A stretch of DNA of 52,172 nucleotides from Patescibacteria group bacterium (GTDB lineage: Bacteria; Patescibacteriota; Minisyncoccia; UBA6257; 02-FULL-45-10c), in the NCBI GenBank assembly GCA_018896875.1, contig JAHILT010000038.1:1-52172 (forward strand). Direction: 5' to 3'. The notes under the pieces were generated by a model that was given only the letters and a program-made list of their open reading frames with translations, ran no database searches and was not told the DNA's origin. Of the stretch, positions 19,097 to 28,603 are shown piece by piece (within the stretch, counting starts at the first letter, position 1; every line of letters starts with the position of its first letter). The position numbers and the translations under genes were made by a program.

Positions 19097-20614
19097 TTAT
19101 CTAGCAACCTCTGTGGCTCTCAATTCTCTTATAACATTTACCTTAATTTCTCCGGGGTAATTCAAGTCAGCTTCTATTTTAGATGCTATGTTTTTAGCTA
19201 ATTGAATTGCTCCGAAATCATCTATTTTTTCTGGAACAACAAAAACTCTGACTTCTCGTCCTGCCGAAACAGCATAAGCATTTTTAACGCCATTAAAAGT
19301 CATTGCTATTTTCTCTAAATCTTGCAATCTCTTAATATAATTTTCCATCGTTCCTCTTCTAGCCCCCGGTCTAGCGGCAGAAATAATATCAGCAGCAGCT
19401 ATTATATATGACTCTGGAGAAGAAAAAGGATGTTCTTCGTGGTGAGAACTCATAGCATTAATAATTCTTTCATCAATATTATATTTCTTTAATAACTTCA
19501 TGCCTATTTCCACATGACTACCCTCAACTTCATGGTCAATAACTTTGCCTATATCGTGCAAAAGAGCCGCTTTTTTAGCAACATCTACATTTACGCCCAG
19601 CTCACTCGCAATCATAGCTGAGATATGAGCCATTTCTATAGAATGAATTAATACATTTTGCCCAAAGCTAGTTCTGAAATAAAGGCGACCTAAAAGTGTA
19701 ATAATCTCCTTAGGTAGCCCAACAACTCCGACTTCTAATACAGCATTATCTCCAATTTCATCAATTCTTTTATTAATCTCTTGCTTGGCCTCTTCAACTT
19801 TTTCTTCTATTTTCGCTGGCTGAATACGTCCATCTTTAACTAATTTTTCTAAAGATAATCTTGCTATCTCTCTTCTTATAGGATCAAAAGAGGATATAAT
19901 CACTCCGTCAGGTGTTTCATCAACAATAAATTCTACGCCAGTAAATCTTTCTAGGGCTCTGATATTTCTTCCTTCGCGACCAATAATTTTGCCCTTAAAT
20001 TCTTCGTCAGGCAATTGAAAAACGCTAGTAGTAATATCAGCTATATGAGAACGAGAATATCGTTGTATAGCGGTTGTAATAATATCTAGACTCTTTTTTT
20101 CTATTTCTTCTCGTTTGTCTTTTTCTAATTTCTGTAATATCTTAGAAAGTTCTATGTTGTGATCTTTTTTAATTTTTTCAAGAATTTGTTTTTTAGCATC
20201 ATCCACAGAAAGCCTAGCTACATTTTCTAGTTCGACCAATATTTGTTTACGCAATTCCTCAATTTTACTTTTCTCATCCTTAAACTCCGAAACATTTTTA
20301 TCTAAAGAATCTTTTTGATGAGCTATTTCTGAAAATTGCTTTTCTAAAGATTCTTCTTTTTTAAAAAGCCTTTCTTCAAGTTTTGTTAGCTGAGATTTTT
20401 TTTCCTTTTCTTCTTTTTTTACTTCCTCAAGCAAAAGAGAGGCCTTATCTTTGGCTTCCAAAATAATCTCCTTGGACTGATTTTGGCTTTGATCTAATTT
20501 TAATTTTATTTTTTCTTCTACTGACCCCGCCTGTTTAGATACTATAAGTTGACGAATAAAATAACCTAAAATAACAGCCAATACCAATGCAGGCCAAAAA
20601 ATTGCTGAATTCAT
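19097..20614 (-). CDS. rny: Ribonuclease Y
   Basis: N-terminal TM, coiled coil, KH IIGREGRNIRALE, HD domain ALLHDIGKVIDHEVEGSH. Confidence 0.96.
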   Translation of the reverse strand: MNSAIFWPALVLAVILGYFIRQLIVSKQAGSVEEKIKLKLDQSQNQSKEIILEAKDKASLLLEEVKKEEKEKKSQLTKLEERLFKKEESLEKQFSEIAHQKDSLDKNVSEFKDEKSKIEELRKQILVELENVARLSVDDAKKQILEKIKKDHNIELSKILQKLEKDKREEIEKKSLDIITTAIQRYSRSHIADITTSVFQLPDEEFKGKIIGREGRNIRALERFTGVEFIVDETPDGVIISSFDPIRREIARLSLEKLVKDGRIQPAKIEEKVEEAKQEINKRIDEIGDNAVLEVGVVGLPKEIITLLGRLYFRTSFGQNVLIHSIEMAHISAMIASELGVNVDVAKKAALLHDIGKVIDHEVEGSHVEIGMKLLKKYNIDERIINAMSSHHEEHPFSSPESYIIAAADIISAARPGARRGTMENYIKRLQDLEKIAMTFNGVKNAYAVSAGREVRVFVVPEKIDDFGAIQLAKNIASKIEADLNYPGEIKVNVIRELRATEVAR

Positions 20615-20666
20615 AGTTTTTATAGTCCTCTAAATATTTCATTATTGATGAATTTCTTAGGAACCT

Positions 20667-20940
20667 GGATTCTATTTTAACAATAATTCCTAACGCGATA
20701 CTTGTAAATTTTATTCAAAACAAGAAGCAAGGAGGAAATTTATAACTTTAGTTATATTTCCGACGAGCGACGATGTTTGTGGATATAAATTTACAGTATC
20801 CCTTCGGGTTGCGGACTAAGATTGAAAATTTCTGTGTTATGCTTCCTCGCTGTAGTATAAACTACTAGCTCGTCAGCAAGCCTTGGAATTTTCAACTTAT
20901 TCTAGCAACGCGTTTGAGGATTATTATTAAAATAGAATCC
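20667..20940 (+). ncRNA. Large structured RNA candidate, copy 1 (~274 nt)
   Basis: ~31-nt outer pairing GGATTCTATTTTAA..CGCG / CGCG..TTAAAATAGAATCC; internal helices; ~97% identical copy at 51967..52172. Confidence 0.8.
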
Positions 20941-20979
20941 TTATTAATTATTTATCTATTTTGTATTATAATTAGTAAA

Positions 20980-21230
20980 ATGCAAAATGTAAATATCAAA
21001 AATCAAAATGACAAATAAAAAATGATAAATTAAAAAGAAAGATTTCATCATCTCGTCTTGCTTTATTTATTTATAATTTTAATATAAGAGAAATACAAAA
21101 TCTAGAAACCTAAATCTCCGTTGCAATTTATTCCCAAACTACCTATATTGGAAAAACGGAGATGACAGAAAAAATTTTTAATTTTTACATTGTCATTTTT
21201 CATTTTGATTTTTCAATTTTCAATTACTAT
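20980..21230. repeat. Imperfect AT-rich inverted repeat (CAAAATGTAAA..CAAAATGACA / TGTCATTTTTCATTTTG..)
   Basis: Related inverted repeat at 51636..51867. Confidence 0.55.
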
Positions 21231-21301
21231 TTAAAAATTCCAAGATTAATACAATTAAATAGACAACCTAATTAATAATAAGTAATCTAAATACCAATAC
21301 T

Positions 21302-22849
21302 ATGAAAAGACAATTAGTTTTAGCAATATTAGACGGATGGGGTATTGGAAAAAGAGATAATTCTAACCCAATACATATTCAAGGAACCCCAAATATAGAC
21401 TATATAAAAAGCCATTTTCCCGCTGGCTCTCTTCAAGCTTCTAGTATAGGAGTGGGCTTGCCATGGGGAGAAGAAGGAAACAGCGAAGTTGGGCATTTAA
21501 CAATAGGAGCTGGCAAAATTATATTCCAGCATTATCCTAGAATAAGCATGGCTATTCGTGATGAGTCTTTTTTTAAGAACAAGGTTCTTTTGGATACTAT
21601 AGATCATGCTAAAAAAAACAACGGCTCTTTTAATATTGCAGGCCTTTTGACCGATGCTAATATTCACGCCTCGTTAGAACATCTCTTGGCCCTTATTAAA
21701 CTTGCTAAAAAAACAGAAGTGAAATTAAAAATACATTTGTATACAGATGGGAAAGACAGTCCTTTAAAATCAGCTGGAGGATTACTCTTTAAGATAGAAT
21801 CTGAATTAAATTCTGATGTTAAGATAGCTAGTCTTGCTGGTCGTTATTATTCTTTAGACAGAGATAATCATTGGGATAGAACTCAAAAAGCTTATGATAC
21901 CTTGGTTGGTGATGGTCCTGTCACTAACGACTACAAGGAATCAATAGAAAAAAATTACCAAAGAAATTCAAGCGACGAATTTCTTACCCCTTGCGTTATT
22001 GGGCCAGAAGCTGACGGCGTCAAAGATGGAGACAGTTTATTCTTTTTTGATTTCCGAGAAGACAGCATTAGACAATTAGTTGAGCCATTCATTAATCCTA
22101 GTTTCGAAAAATTTCCTGTTAAAAAATTTACAAATCTTTACATTTCTACGATGACAGAGTATTCGCCTATGTTTAATCTTCCCGTTGCCTTTCCTCAGGA
22201 AAAAGTAGAAAATTCTTTAGGCAAAATAATTTCTGAAAATAATAAATCTCAATTACGCATTGCCGAATCTGATAAATATGCTCATGTCACCAAATTTTTT
22301 AATGGATTACAAGATAAACCCTTTCTCAATGAATTTAGAATCTTAGTTCCTTCTAAAAATGTTGCTCGTCATGACAGTGCCCCAGAAATGAGAGCCAATG
22401 AAATCACTAATCGTATTATTCAAGCCATAGAAGAAAATTCATTTGATTTTATTCTCGTAAATTACGCCAATACCGATATTATGGGACATACGGGAAACTT
22501 TGACGCAGGAATGATTGCTGTAAAAACAATAGACGAAGAAATAGGTAGATTATATAAAAAAACATTAGAAAATAATGACATTCTAGTAATTACTGCTGAT
22601 CACGGCAATATAGAAAAAATGAGAGATCCATTAACCGGCAAAGCAACCACTGGACACGATTGCTCTCCTGTTCCTATTTATATAATAGCCAAAGAATTTT
22701 TGAGAAATAAAACAGAAAGGGAGACTTTTGAGTCTGAAAAAACAACAGTAGGCATACTTTCGGACGTAGCCCCCACGGTTTTGAAATTAATGAATATTCC
22801 CAAACCAAAAGAAATGACAGGACAGGACCTTTTGCCGTTTTTAAAATAA
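21302..22849 (+). CDS. gpmI: 2,3-bisphosphoglycerate-independent phosphoglycerate mutase
   Basis: LDGWGIG, GNSEVGH, HIHLYTDGKDSP-type region, ITADHGN. Confidence 0.96.
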   Translation: MKRQLVLAILDGWGIGKRDNSNPIHIQGTPNIDYIKSHFPAGSLQASSIGVGLPWGEEGNSEVGHLTIGAGKIIFQHYPRISMAIRDESFFKNKVLLDTIDHAKKNNGSFNIAGLLTDANIHASLEHLLALIKLAKKTEVKLKIHLYTDGKDSPLKSAGGLLFKIESELNSDVKIASLAGRYYSLDRDNHWDRTQKAYDTLVGDGPVTNDYKESIEKNYQRNSSDEFLTPCVIGPEADGVKDGDSLFFFDFREDSIRQLVEPFINPSFEKFPVKKFTNLYISTMTEYSPMFNLPVAFPQEKVENSLGKIISENNKSQLRIAESDKYAHVTKFFNGLQDKPFLNEFRILVPSKNVARHDSAPEMRANEITNRIIQAIEENSFDFILVNYANTDIMGHTGNFDAGMIAVKTIDEEIGRLYKKTLENNDILVITADHGNIEKMRDPLTGKATTGHDCSPVPIYIIAKEFLRNKTERETFESEKTTVGILSDVAPTVLKLMNIPKPKEMTGQDLLPFLK

Positions 22850-22900
22850 TTCCTCACTAAAACCGCTCCTTCGGCGGGCTCAGGACAAGTATTTCAAGCC

Positions 22901-22935
22901 ATTTCCAACGGCTCAATATATGAGCCGTTGGAAAT
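22901..22935 (+). terminator. Perfect 15-bp stem ATTTCCAACGGCTCA..TGAGCCGTTGGAAAT
   Basis: Downstream of gpmI; T-tract weak. Confidence 0.65.
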
Positions 22936-22997
22936 TTTAAATCTTAATCTTAAAATCACGCTTGCATATTTAAATAAAAATAGCGTAGAATAAAAAT

Positions 22998-23321
22998 ATG
23001 AATATAGATAAACTAATAAAAGAGGTTAATAACCAAAATAAAAATGTTGAAAATGGAGATAATAAAAAAGAAATTCCTCCTGTCTTAAGAATGGATCAAT
23101 TAATTGACGAATCTTCTGAAAAAAATATAGAAGAAACAATAAATGAATTAAAGGATCTTCTTAATAAACACGAAGAGTTAAAAAAAGAACTTAACGACAA
23201 AATAGAATGGGACAACAAAATGGCTAAAACTAAACAAGAAAACGGCAATGTAGAAGAACGACATAAGGCCATAGAAAAACTTAGATTACTAGCAAAAATA
23301 GGAAGATCTATAAATTTGTAA
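22998..23321 (+). CDS. Hypothetical coiled-coil protein
   Basis: ORF track; promoter-like TTGCAT-N18-TAGAAT directly upstream. Confidence 0.65.
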   Translation: MNIDKLIKEVNNQNKNVENGDNKKEIPPVLRMDQLIDESSEKNIEETINELKDLLNKHEELKKELNDKIEWDNKMAKTKQENGNVEERHKAIEKLRLLAKIGRSINL

Positions 23322-23334
23322 TATATATACGAAT

Positions 23335-23480
23335 AAATTTCATCCCCCACATAACAAAGACTGATAAAATATAAATTTAGATATTGCAAAAAACAATGAA
23401 TAAGTCGCAAAAAAATAATTTAACAATATTGATCACGAAAGCTTAGCTTTTGGGTCTTTGTTATGTGGGGGATGAAATTT
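23335..23480 (+). promoter_or_regulatory. Inverted-repeat leader, copy B (27-bp perfect inverted repeat covering the start codon)
   Basis: AAATTTCATCCCCCACATAACAAAGAC / GTCTTTGTTATGTGGGGGATGAAATTT. Confidence 0.9.
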
Positions 23481-23834
23481 TTATCTAGAATAATATTCTT
23501 TTTTTTGGTTAATTTAATTGGATTAATAGTGGCTTCGTATTTTATAGAAGGATTTTCTGTAGTTCCAAATTTTGAGAACTTATTAATTCTTACCTGTATT
23601 TTTACAGTAATTAATATCTTGATTAAACCTATATTAAAGTTTGTTTTCTCTCCTTTTATCATTTTGACGATGGGCTTGTTTAGCTTAGTAATCAATGCTA
23701 CAATGTTAAAACTTCTTGATATTTGGTCTATAAGTATTACTATTTCTGGAATTCAAGCTTTAATTTACGCAACCTTAATTATCACAATAATAAACTTATC
23801 ATTAACTTTTGTAGCTAAATCTTCATTTAAATAA
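23472..23834 (+). CDS. Phage holin family 4 superfamily IV-type membrane protein
   Basis: Four hydrophobic segments, NILIKPILKFVFSPFIILTMGLFSLVINA. Confidence 0.85.
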   Translation: MKFLSRIIFFFLVNLIGLIVASYFIEGFSVVPNFENLLILTCIFTVINILIKPILKFVFSPFIILTMGLFSLVINATMLKLLDIWSISITISGIQALIYATLIITIINLSLTFVAKSSFK

Positions 23835-24047
23835 ATGTCTGCTATATCTATCGCGCAAATAATAGTCTCTATTCTCCTTATCATCACCATTCTTTTACAA
23901 GAAAGATCATCGGGATTGTCTGGTGTTTTTGGTGGAGATAGCGAATTTTATCATACTAGACGAGGATTAGAAAAAATTATTTTTTGGAGCACTATTGTAT
24001 TTGCTATTACTTTTGGAGTGCTTTCTCTTATTTCAGGATTGTCATAA
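23835..24047 (+). CDS. secG: Preprotein translocase subunit SecG
   Basis: LLQERSSGLSGVFGGDSEFYHTRRGLEKIIFWSTIVFA. Confidence 0.9.
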   Translation: MSAISIAQIIVSILLIITILLQERSSGLSGVFGGDSEFYHTRRGLEKIIFWSTIVFAITFGVLSLISGLS

Positions 24048-24055
24048 AAAAATAA

Positions 24056-24111
24056 ATCCCACGCTTAAGCAATATTGTCATTACGTCAATTCGTACTAAA
24101 AAGTGCGGGAT
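24056..24111 (+). repeat. Divergent short inverted-repeat leader (ATCCCACGCTT..AAGTGCGGGAT)
   Basis: Same outer arm as the ATCCCACAC family, upstream of the ATG at 24122. Confidence 0.5.
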
Positions 24112-24121
24112 AAATAATAGG

Positions 24122-25771
24122 ATGGTTTTTTATCAAATTTTTAAAAGTTTAAACAAAAAAGAAAAGGCTGTTTTATATATAGCTGGTACGGTATTTTTAG
24201 TCTCTAGTATCTTATGGTTAAGTTATTTTATAAACCACAACACTATCCAAGTTCCTGTTGAAAGCGATAAATATAGCGAAGGAACAATCGGCCAACCTAA
24301 ATTTATAAATCCAATTATAAGTAATAATGATATTGACAGGGATCTTTCTCAGATTTTATATAGCGATATGACAACGCTAATGGACGATTATACCGTAAGC
24401 GATGATGGTAAAACGTGGAATGTTTTTTTAAAAAACGACTTGCTTTGGAGCGACAATAAACGTTTAACTAGCGATGATGTTATTTTTACTATTGAAACAA
24501 TACAAAACCCAGAAGCCAATTCTCCTATGTTTGGAACGTGGCAAGGTATTATTGTTGATAGAATAAGTGAATTAGAAATAGAATTTAATCTTAGAAATCC
24601 ATACGCCTTCTTCTTGGATAATTTAGAGGATCTTAAAATAATTCCAAATCATATATTCAGTATTATTCCATCATCAAACCTTAAACTTTCCAGTTACAAT
24701 TTAGAACCAATTGGAAGCGGTCCTTATCAATATGTTGATTATGATATACGAAAAGACGGATTTATAACTGAATATAATTTCAAAATTAATCCTAATTATA
24801 TAGGCGAAAAACCTTTTATTAAAAATTTAACTATTAAATTTTTCCAAGGGTCAGAAGAATTAATCGATGCTTTCAATTCCAGAAAAATAGATGGTTTTGG
24901 AAATTTGAATCCTAAAAATATAGATAAAATAAAACTTAGTCATAAACTCACAAGCCTTGAAATGCCAAGATATTATGCTATATTTTTCAATCAAAATATA
25001 CACGAAGCATTAAAACAAGAATCCGTGAGAGAGGCACTAAATATCGCCACTGACAAAAAAACAATTATAAAAAATGTTCTTGACGAAAAAGGAAGCATGA
25101 CTAGCGGACCCATCCTCTCAATAATTGACGGATATGATAAAGAGATTAAAATAGAAGAATTTTCTATTGAAAATAGTATAGAAATATTAGAAAAAGCAAA
25201 ATGGAAAATTAACGAAGAAACAGGCATTAGAGAAAAGAAGATAGGGAAAGATATAGTCAAGTTAGAATTCCAAATAATTGTTCCGCAAATACAATTTCTT
25301 ATTGATACAGCAAACTTAATCAAAAATAACTGGAGAGAAATAGGTGTGGAATTAACACTTATAAAATTAAATCCAAACGATATTAATGAAGTAATAATAA
25401 AATCTCGCGACTATCAAATGTTGATTTTTGGAAACATTTTAAAAAACAATCCTGATATTTTTTCTTTTTGGCATTCTTCGGAAAGATTTTATCCTGGATT
25501 AAATCTATCTTTGTTCCAAAATGAAAAAGCAGATACGTTAATGGAAACAATAAGGAAAGAGATGGACTCTGAAAAAAGAATTGAAGAAATAAAAAATCTC
25601 CAAACACTTATAAATACAGAAAATCCTGCTATATTCTTATTTTCTCCTTATTATTTATATGTATCTATAAAAAATCTTGATGGGCTAGAAGGAAATACCT
25701 TGATCACATCTTCGGACAGATTCAAAAATATTAATGAGTGGTATGTTGCAACCAGCAGAGCGTTTAAATAA
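24122..25771 (+). CDS. ABC transporter substrate-binding protein, family 5 (peptide-binding type)
   Basis: N-terminal TM; WSDNKRLTSDDVIFTIETI; PIGSGPYQ. Confidence 0.9.
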   Translation: MVFYQIFKSLNKKEKAVLYIAGTVFLVSSILWLSYFINHNTIQVPVESDKYSEGTIGQPKFINPIISNNDIDRDLSQILYSDMTTLMDDYTVSDDGKTWNVFLKNDLLWSDNKRLTSDDVIFTIETIQNPEANSPMFGTWQGIIVDRISELEIEFNLRNPYAFFLDNLEDLKIIPNHIFSIIPSSNLKLSSYNLEPIGSGPYQYVDYDIRKDGFITEYNFKINPNYIGEKPFIKNLTIKFFQGSEELIDAFNSRKIDGFGNLNPKNIDKIKLSHKLTSLEMPRYYAIFFNQNIHEALKQESVREALNIATDKKTIIKNVLDEKGSMTSGPILSIIDGYDKEIKIEEFSIENSIEILEKAKWKINEETGIREKKIGKDIVKLEFQIIVPQIQFLIDTANLIKNNWREIGVELTLIKLNPNDINEVIIKSRDYQMLIFGNILKNNPDIFSFWHSSERFYPGLNLSLFQNEKADTLMETIRKEMDSEKRIEEIKNLQTLINTENPAIFLFSPYYLYVSIKNLDGLEGNTLITSSDRFKNINEWYVATSRAFK

Positions 25772-25775
25772 AATC

Positions 25776-26729
25776 ATGGACAACTTTAAAAAGGCTATAT
25801 TAGAATTCAATAAACAATTGTCTTTTAAATCATTAACTGTAAATAATTTAAACAAGCTTAAAAACATAAACCCTGACGCTGTTATTATTATTGGAATGGG
25901 AGGGTCTGGTTTTGTAGGCGATATGGTTTCTGCCTTTCAAAAAGAATTAAATATTCCTGCGCCTATTATAGTTTGGAAAAACTTCGGATTGCCAAGAACC
26001 CAATACAAAAATCCTCTTTTTATTTTTATTTCTTTTTCTGGAAACACAGAAGAAACAATTAGCGAATTTAATGGAGTTAAAAACAAGGCTGTAATTTGTT
26101 CTGGAGGATTACTATTTAAAATGGCAAAAACGCAAAAAGTACCTACAATCATTTTTAAAAACCCAGGAATAAAACCACGACAAGGAAGCGGAATAATGTT
26201 TTGTGGAATAATGGCTATCCTTAAAGCAACTTTTCCAAAAATAAAAATAAACAGAAAAGGACCAAGCGAGCTAGAATCAGAAAAAACAGGCAAAGAAATA
26301 GCTAAAAAAATTAAAAATAAAATAATACTTTTATATAGTTCTCAAAAAAATAGTTTTCTTGCTTATATTTGGAAAACTAAATTAAACGAAACTTCTAAAA
26401 TTCCCGCATTCTGCGGGGTAATTCCAGAAATTTGCCATAATGAAATTGAACTTTTCGAAAACAAAATTTTATCTCAAAAAATATTAATTATTTTTATAAA
26501 AGATGATTCGGATGTCATCTCTATTAAGAAAAAAATGAATAAGTTAGAAAAGATTTTTAAGAAAAATAATAATTATTTTATGTCTATAAAAATCAAAGGA
26601 AAAAGCTATATAGAAAGAGCGTGGAATAATATTATTTTGGCAGATTGGGCAACTTATTATTTAGCCAAATTAAACAAAGTTGATCCTTCTGTAACAAAAC
26701 TAATCGATTTACTAAAGTCTACAAAATAA
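25776..26729 (+). CDS. SIS-domain bifunctional phosphoglucose/phosphomannose isomerase-like
   Basis: IIGMGGSGFVGD, ISFSGNTEETI, PEICHNEIELF; start MDNFKKAI preferred. Confidence 0.87.
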   Translation: MDNFKKAILEFNKQLSFKSLTVNNLNKLKNINPDAVIIIGMGGSGFVGDMVSAFQKELNIPAPIIVWKNFGLPRTQYKNPLFIFISFSGNTEETISEFNGVKNKAVICSGGLLFKMAKTQKVPTIIFKNPGIKPRQGSGIMFCGIMAILKATFPKIKINRKGPSELESEKTGKEIAKKIKNKIILLYSSQKNSFLAYIWKTKLNETSKIPAFCGVIPEICHNEIELFENKILSQKILIIFIKDDSDVISIKKKMNKLEKIFKKNNNYFMSIKIKGKSYIERAWNNIILADWATYYLAKLNKVDPSVTKLIDLLKSTK

Positions 26730-26748
26730 AGCATGCGAATATATAAAT

Positions 26749-26784
26749 TATCCCCCTCCTTTAGGAGGGGTTAGGGGAGATTTG
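26749..26784 (-). repeat. Dispersed palindromic repeat, inverted copy of 7665..7701
   Basis: TATCCCCCTCCTTTAGGAGGGGTTAGGGGAGATTTG. Confidence 0.8.
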
Positions 26785-26793
26785 AAATAATTA

Positions 26794-26830
26794 AATCCAC
26801 CCCAACCCTCCTTTAAAAGGAGGGAATAAG
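26794..26830 (+). repeat. Dispersed palindromic repeat, copy of 735..771
   Basis: AATCCACCCCAACCCTCCTTTAAAAGGAGGGAATAAG. Confidence 0.8.
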
Positions 26831-26864
26831 AAAAAACTAACAACTAATAAATAAAATAAATTTT

Positions 26865-28592
26865 ATGATAAAAAAAATAAATAATAATTACAAAAGAAGA
26901 AAAAAGGTTTCTGATAAAATCGTAAAATCAGAACCTCATTTAAGATTCTGTCCTCTTGGAGGTTTTGAAGAAATAGGTCGCAACTGCGTTTTCTTTGAAT
27001 ATGAAAACGAAATCGTTGTTGTAGATATAGGGATTCAATTTCCAGAAGAAGAAACGCCAGGAATAGATTATATTATTCCTAATGTAGCTTATTTAGAGCC
27101 AAAAAAGAAAAATATAAAAGGGCTAATATTAACTCATGGACACTATGATCATATTCATGCCATACCGTATTTAATAGAAAAACTTGGTAATCCAATTATT
27201 TACACTGCTTTACTTACTAAAGCTTTAGTTGAAAAAAGATTAGAAGAATTTCCTAATTTACCTAAACCAAAATTTCACATAGTAAAACAAGGAGACAATG
27301 TTACTATCTCTGAATATTTTAAGGCTAAATTTTTTGATATTGGGCATACTATTCCCGACGGAGTCGGTTTCATAATGGATACTCCTGTTGGTAATATGGT
27401 GCATTTTGGAGACTTTAGGGTTGAAAGAAAATCTGATGGAGAAGCTTATAATTTAGAAAACTTTAAAAAACTTGGTGAAATGAATGTCCATACCGCTTTT
27501 TTAGACAGTACTAACGCTGATATTAAAGGAAAATCAATATCAGAAGATATAGTAGAAAAGAATCTTGAAGATTTAATTAAACGAGCGGAAGGGAGAATAA
27601 TCATTGCTACATTTTCTTCATTATTAACTAGGCTGGCTATTATTTTTAAAATTGCCGCTAAACTCAATAAAAAAGTTGCTGTTAACGGAAGGTCTATGAA
27701 GGATAACGTGCAAATAGCCAAAAACTTAGGATATATCAAAGCTCCAAAAAACCTCTTAATAAACACAGAAGATATAAAAAAATATGAAGATAATAAAATA
27801 ATTATTCTTACAACAGGAGGGCAAGGAGAACCTAATGCTGGGCTAATGAAAATTGCCACGGGGCAACACAAATATATAAGATTTAAAGTTAATGATACGG
27901 TTGTGTTTTCTTCTTCGGTCGTTCCAGGGAACGAAAGAAGTGTTCAAATGCTTCAAGATAATATTGCTCGTCAAGTTGACGAAGTCTATAATTCTAAATT
28001 ATTAGATATTCATGCTAGCGGACATTCACCAGAAGAAGATTTAGCATTAGTAATGGACTTAGTAAAACCTAAATTTGTTGTTCCTGCTAATGCTTATTAT
28101 TTCAAAAGAAAGGCATGTGCTAAAATCGCCAATAACTCCAAAGCAGTTAAAAATGGAGCTGTATTGGTAGACAATGGACAAGTATGTGAAATAACTAAAG
28201 ATAATTTTAAGGTTAGTTCAGAGACCGTTCCTGCTGGCTACGTCATGGTAGATGGTCTTGGTGTAGGAGATGTAGAAGAAGTTGTTTTAAGAGACCGCTT
28301 AATGCTTTCTGCTGAAGGTATGGTGGTAGTCATTGCAACTATTAGTAAACAAACCGGAAAATTGTTAAAAAATCCCGATATTATTTCTAGAGGATTTATA
28401 TTCCTAAAAGAAAATGGAGATCTTCTAGATGAAGTTAGAGCTAAATTAAGAAGTGTCTTAAACAGAATTCCTTTTGGGCAAAGACCTGATCCTGATTATA
28501 TTAAAGGATTAATAAGAGATCAGATTGGACAATTGCTCTATAAAAAAACAAAGCGTAGACCAATGGTTCTTCCTGTAATAATTAGAATATAG
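26865..28592 (+). CDS. rnj: Ribonuclease J
   Basis: LTHGHYDHIHAIPYL, GNERSVQMLQDNI, HASGHSPEEDL, C-terminal domain. Confidence 0.95.
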   Translation: MIKKINNNYKRRKKVSDKIVKSEPHLRFCPLGGFEEIGRNCVFFEYENEIVVVDIGIQFPEEETPGIDYIIPNVAYLEPKKKNIKGLILTHGHYDHIHAIPYLIEKLGNPIIYTALLTKALVEKRLEEFPNLPKPKFHIVKQGDNVTISEYFKAKFFDIGHTIPDGVGFIMDTPVGNMVHFGDFRVERKSDGEAYNLENFKKLGEMNVHTAFLDSTNADIKGKSISEDIVEKNLEDLIKRAEGRIIIATFSSLLTRLAIIFKIAAKLNKKVAVNGRSMKDNVQIAKNLGYIKAPKNLLINTEDIKKYEDNKIIILTTGGQGEPNAGLMKIATGQHKYIRFKVNDTVVFSSSVVPGNERSVQMLQDNIARQVDEVYNSKLLDIHASGHSPEEDLALVMDLVKPKFVVPANAYYFKRKACAKIANNSKAVKNGAVLVDNGQVCEITKDNFKVSSETVPAGYVMVDGLGVGDVEEVVLRDRLMLSAEGMVVVIATISKQTGKLLKNPDIISRGFIFLKENGDLLDEVRAKLRSVLNRIPFGQRPDPDYIKGLIRDQIGQLLYKKTKRRPMVLPVIIRI

Positions 28593-28603
28593 TTTTTTAT
28601 TCG

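Noticed and set aside
20667-20940. RNase P RNA, tmRNA, SRP RNA or 6S RNA
   Set aside because: Lacks GAGGAAAGUCCGGGC, tag peptide with ALAA, SRP GGAAGCAGC loop pair, and 6S rod shape; also present in two copies.
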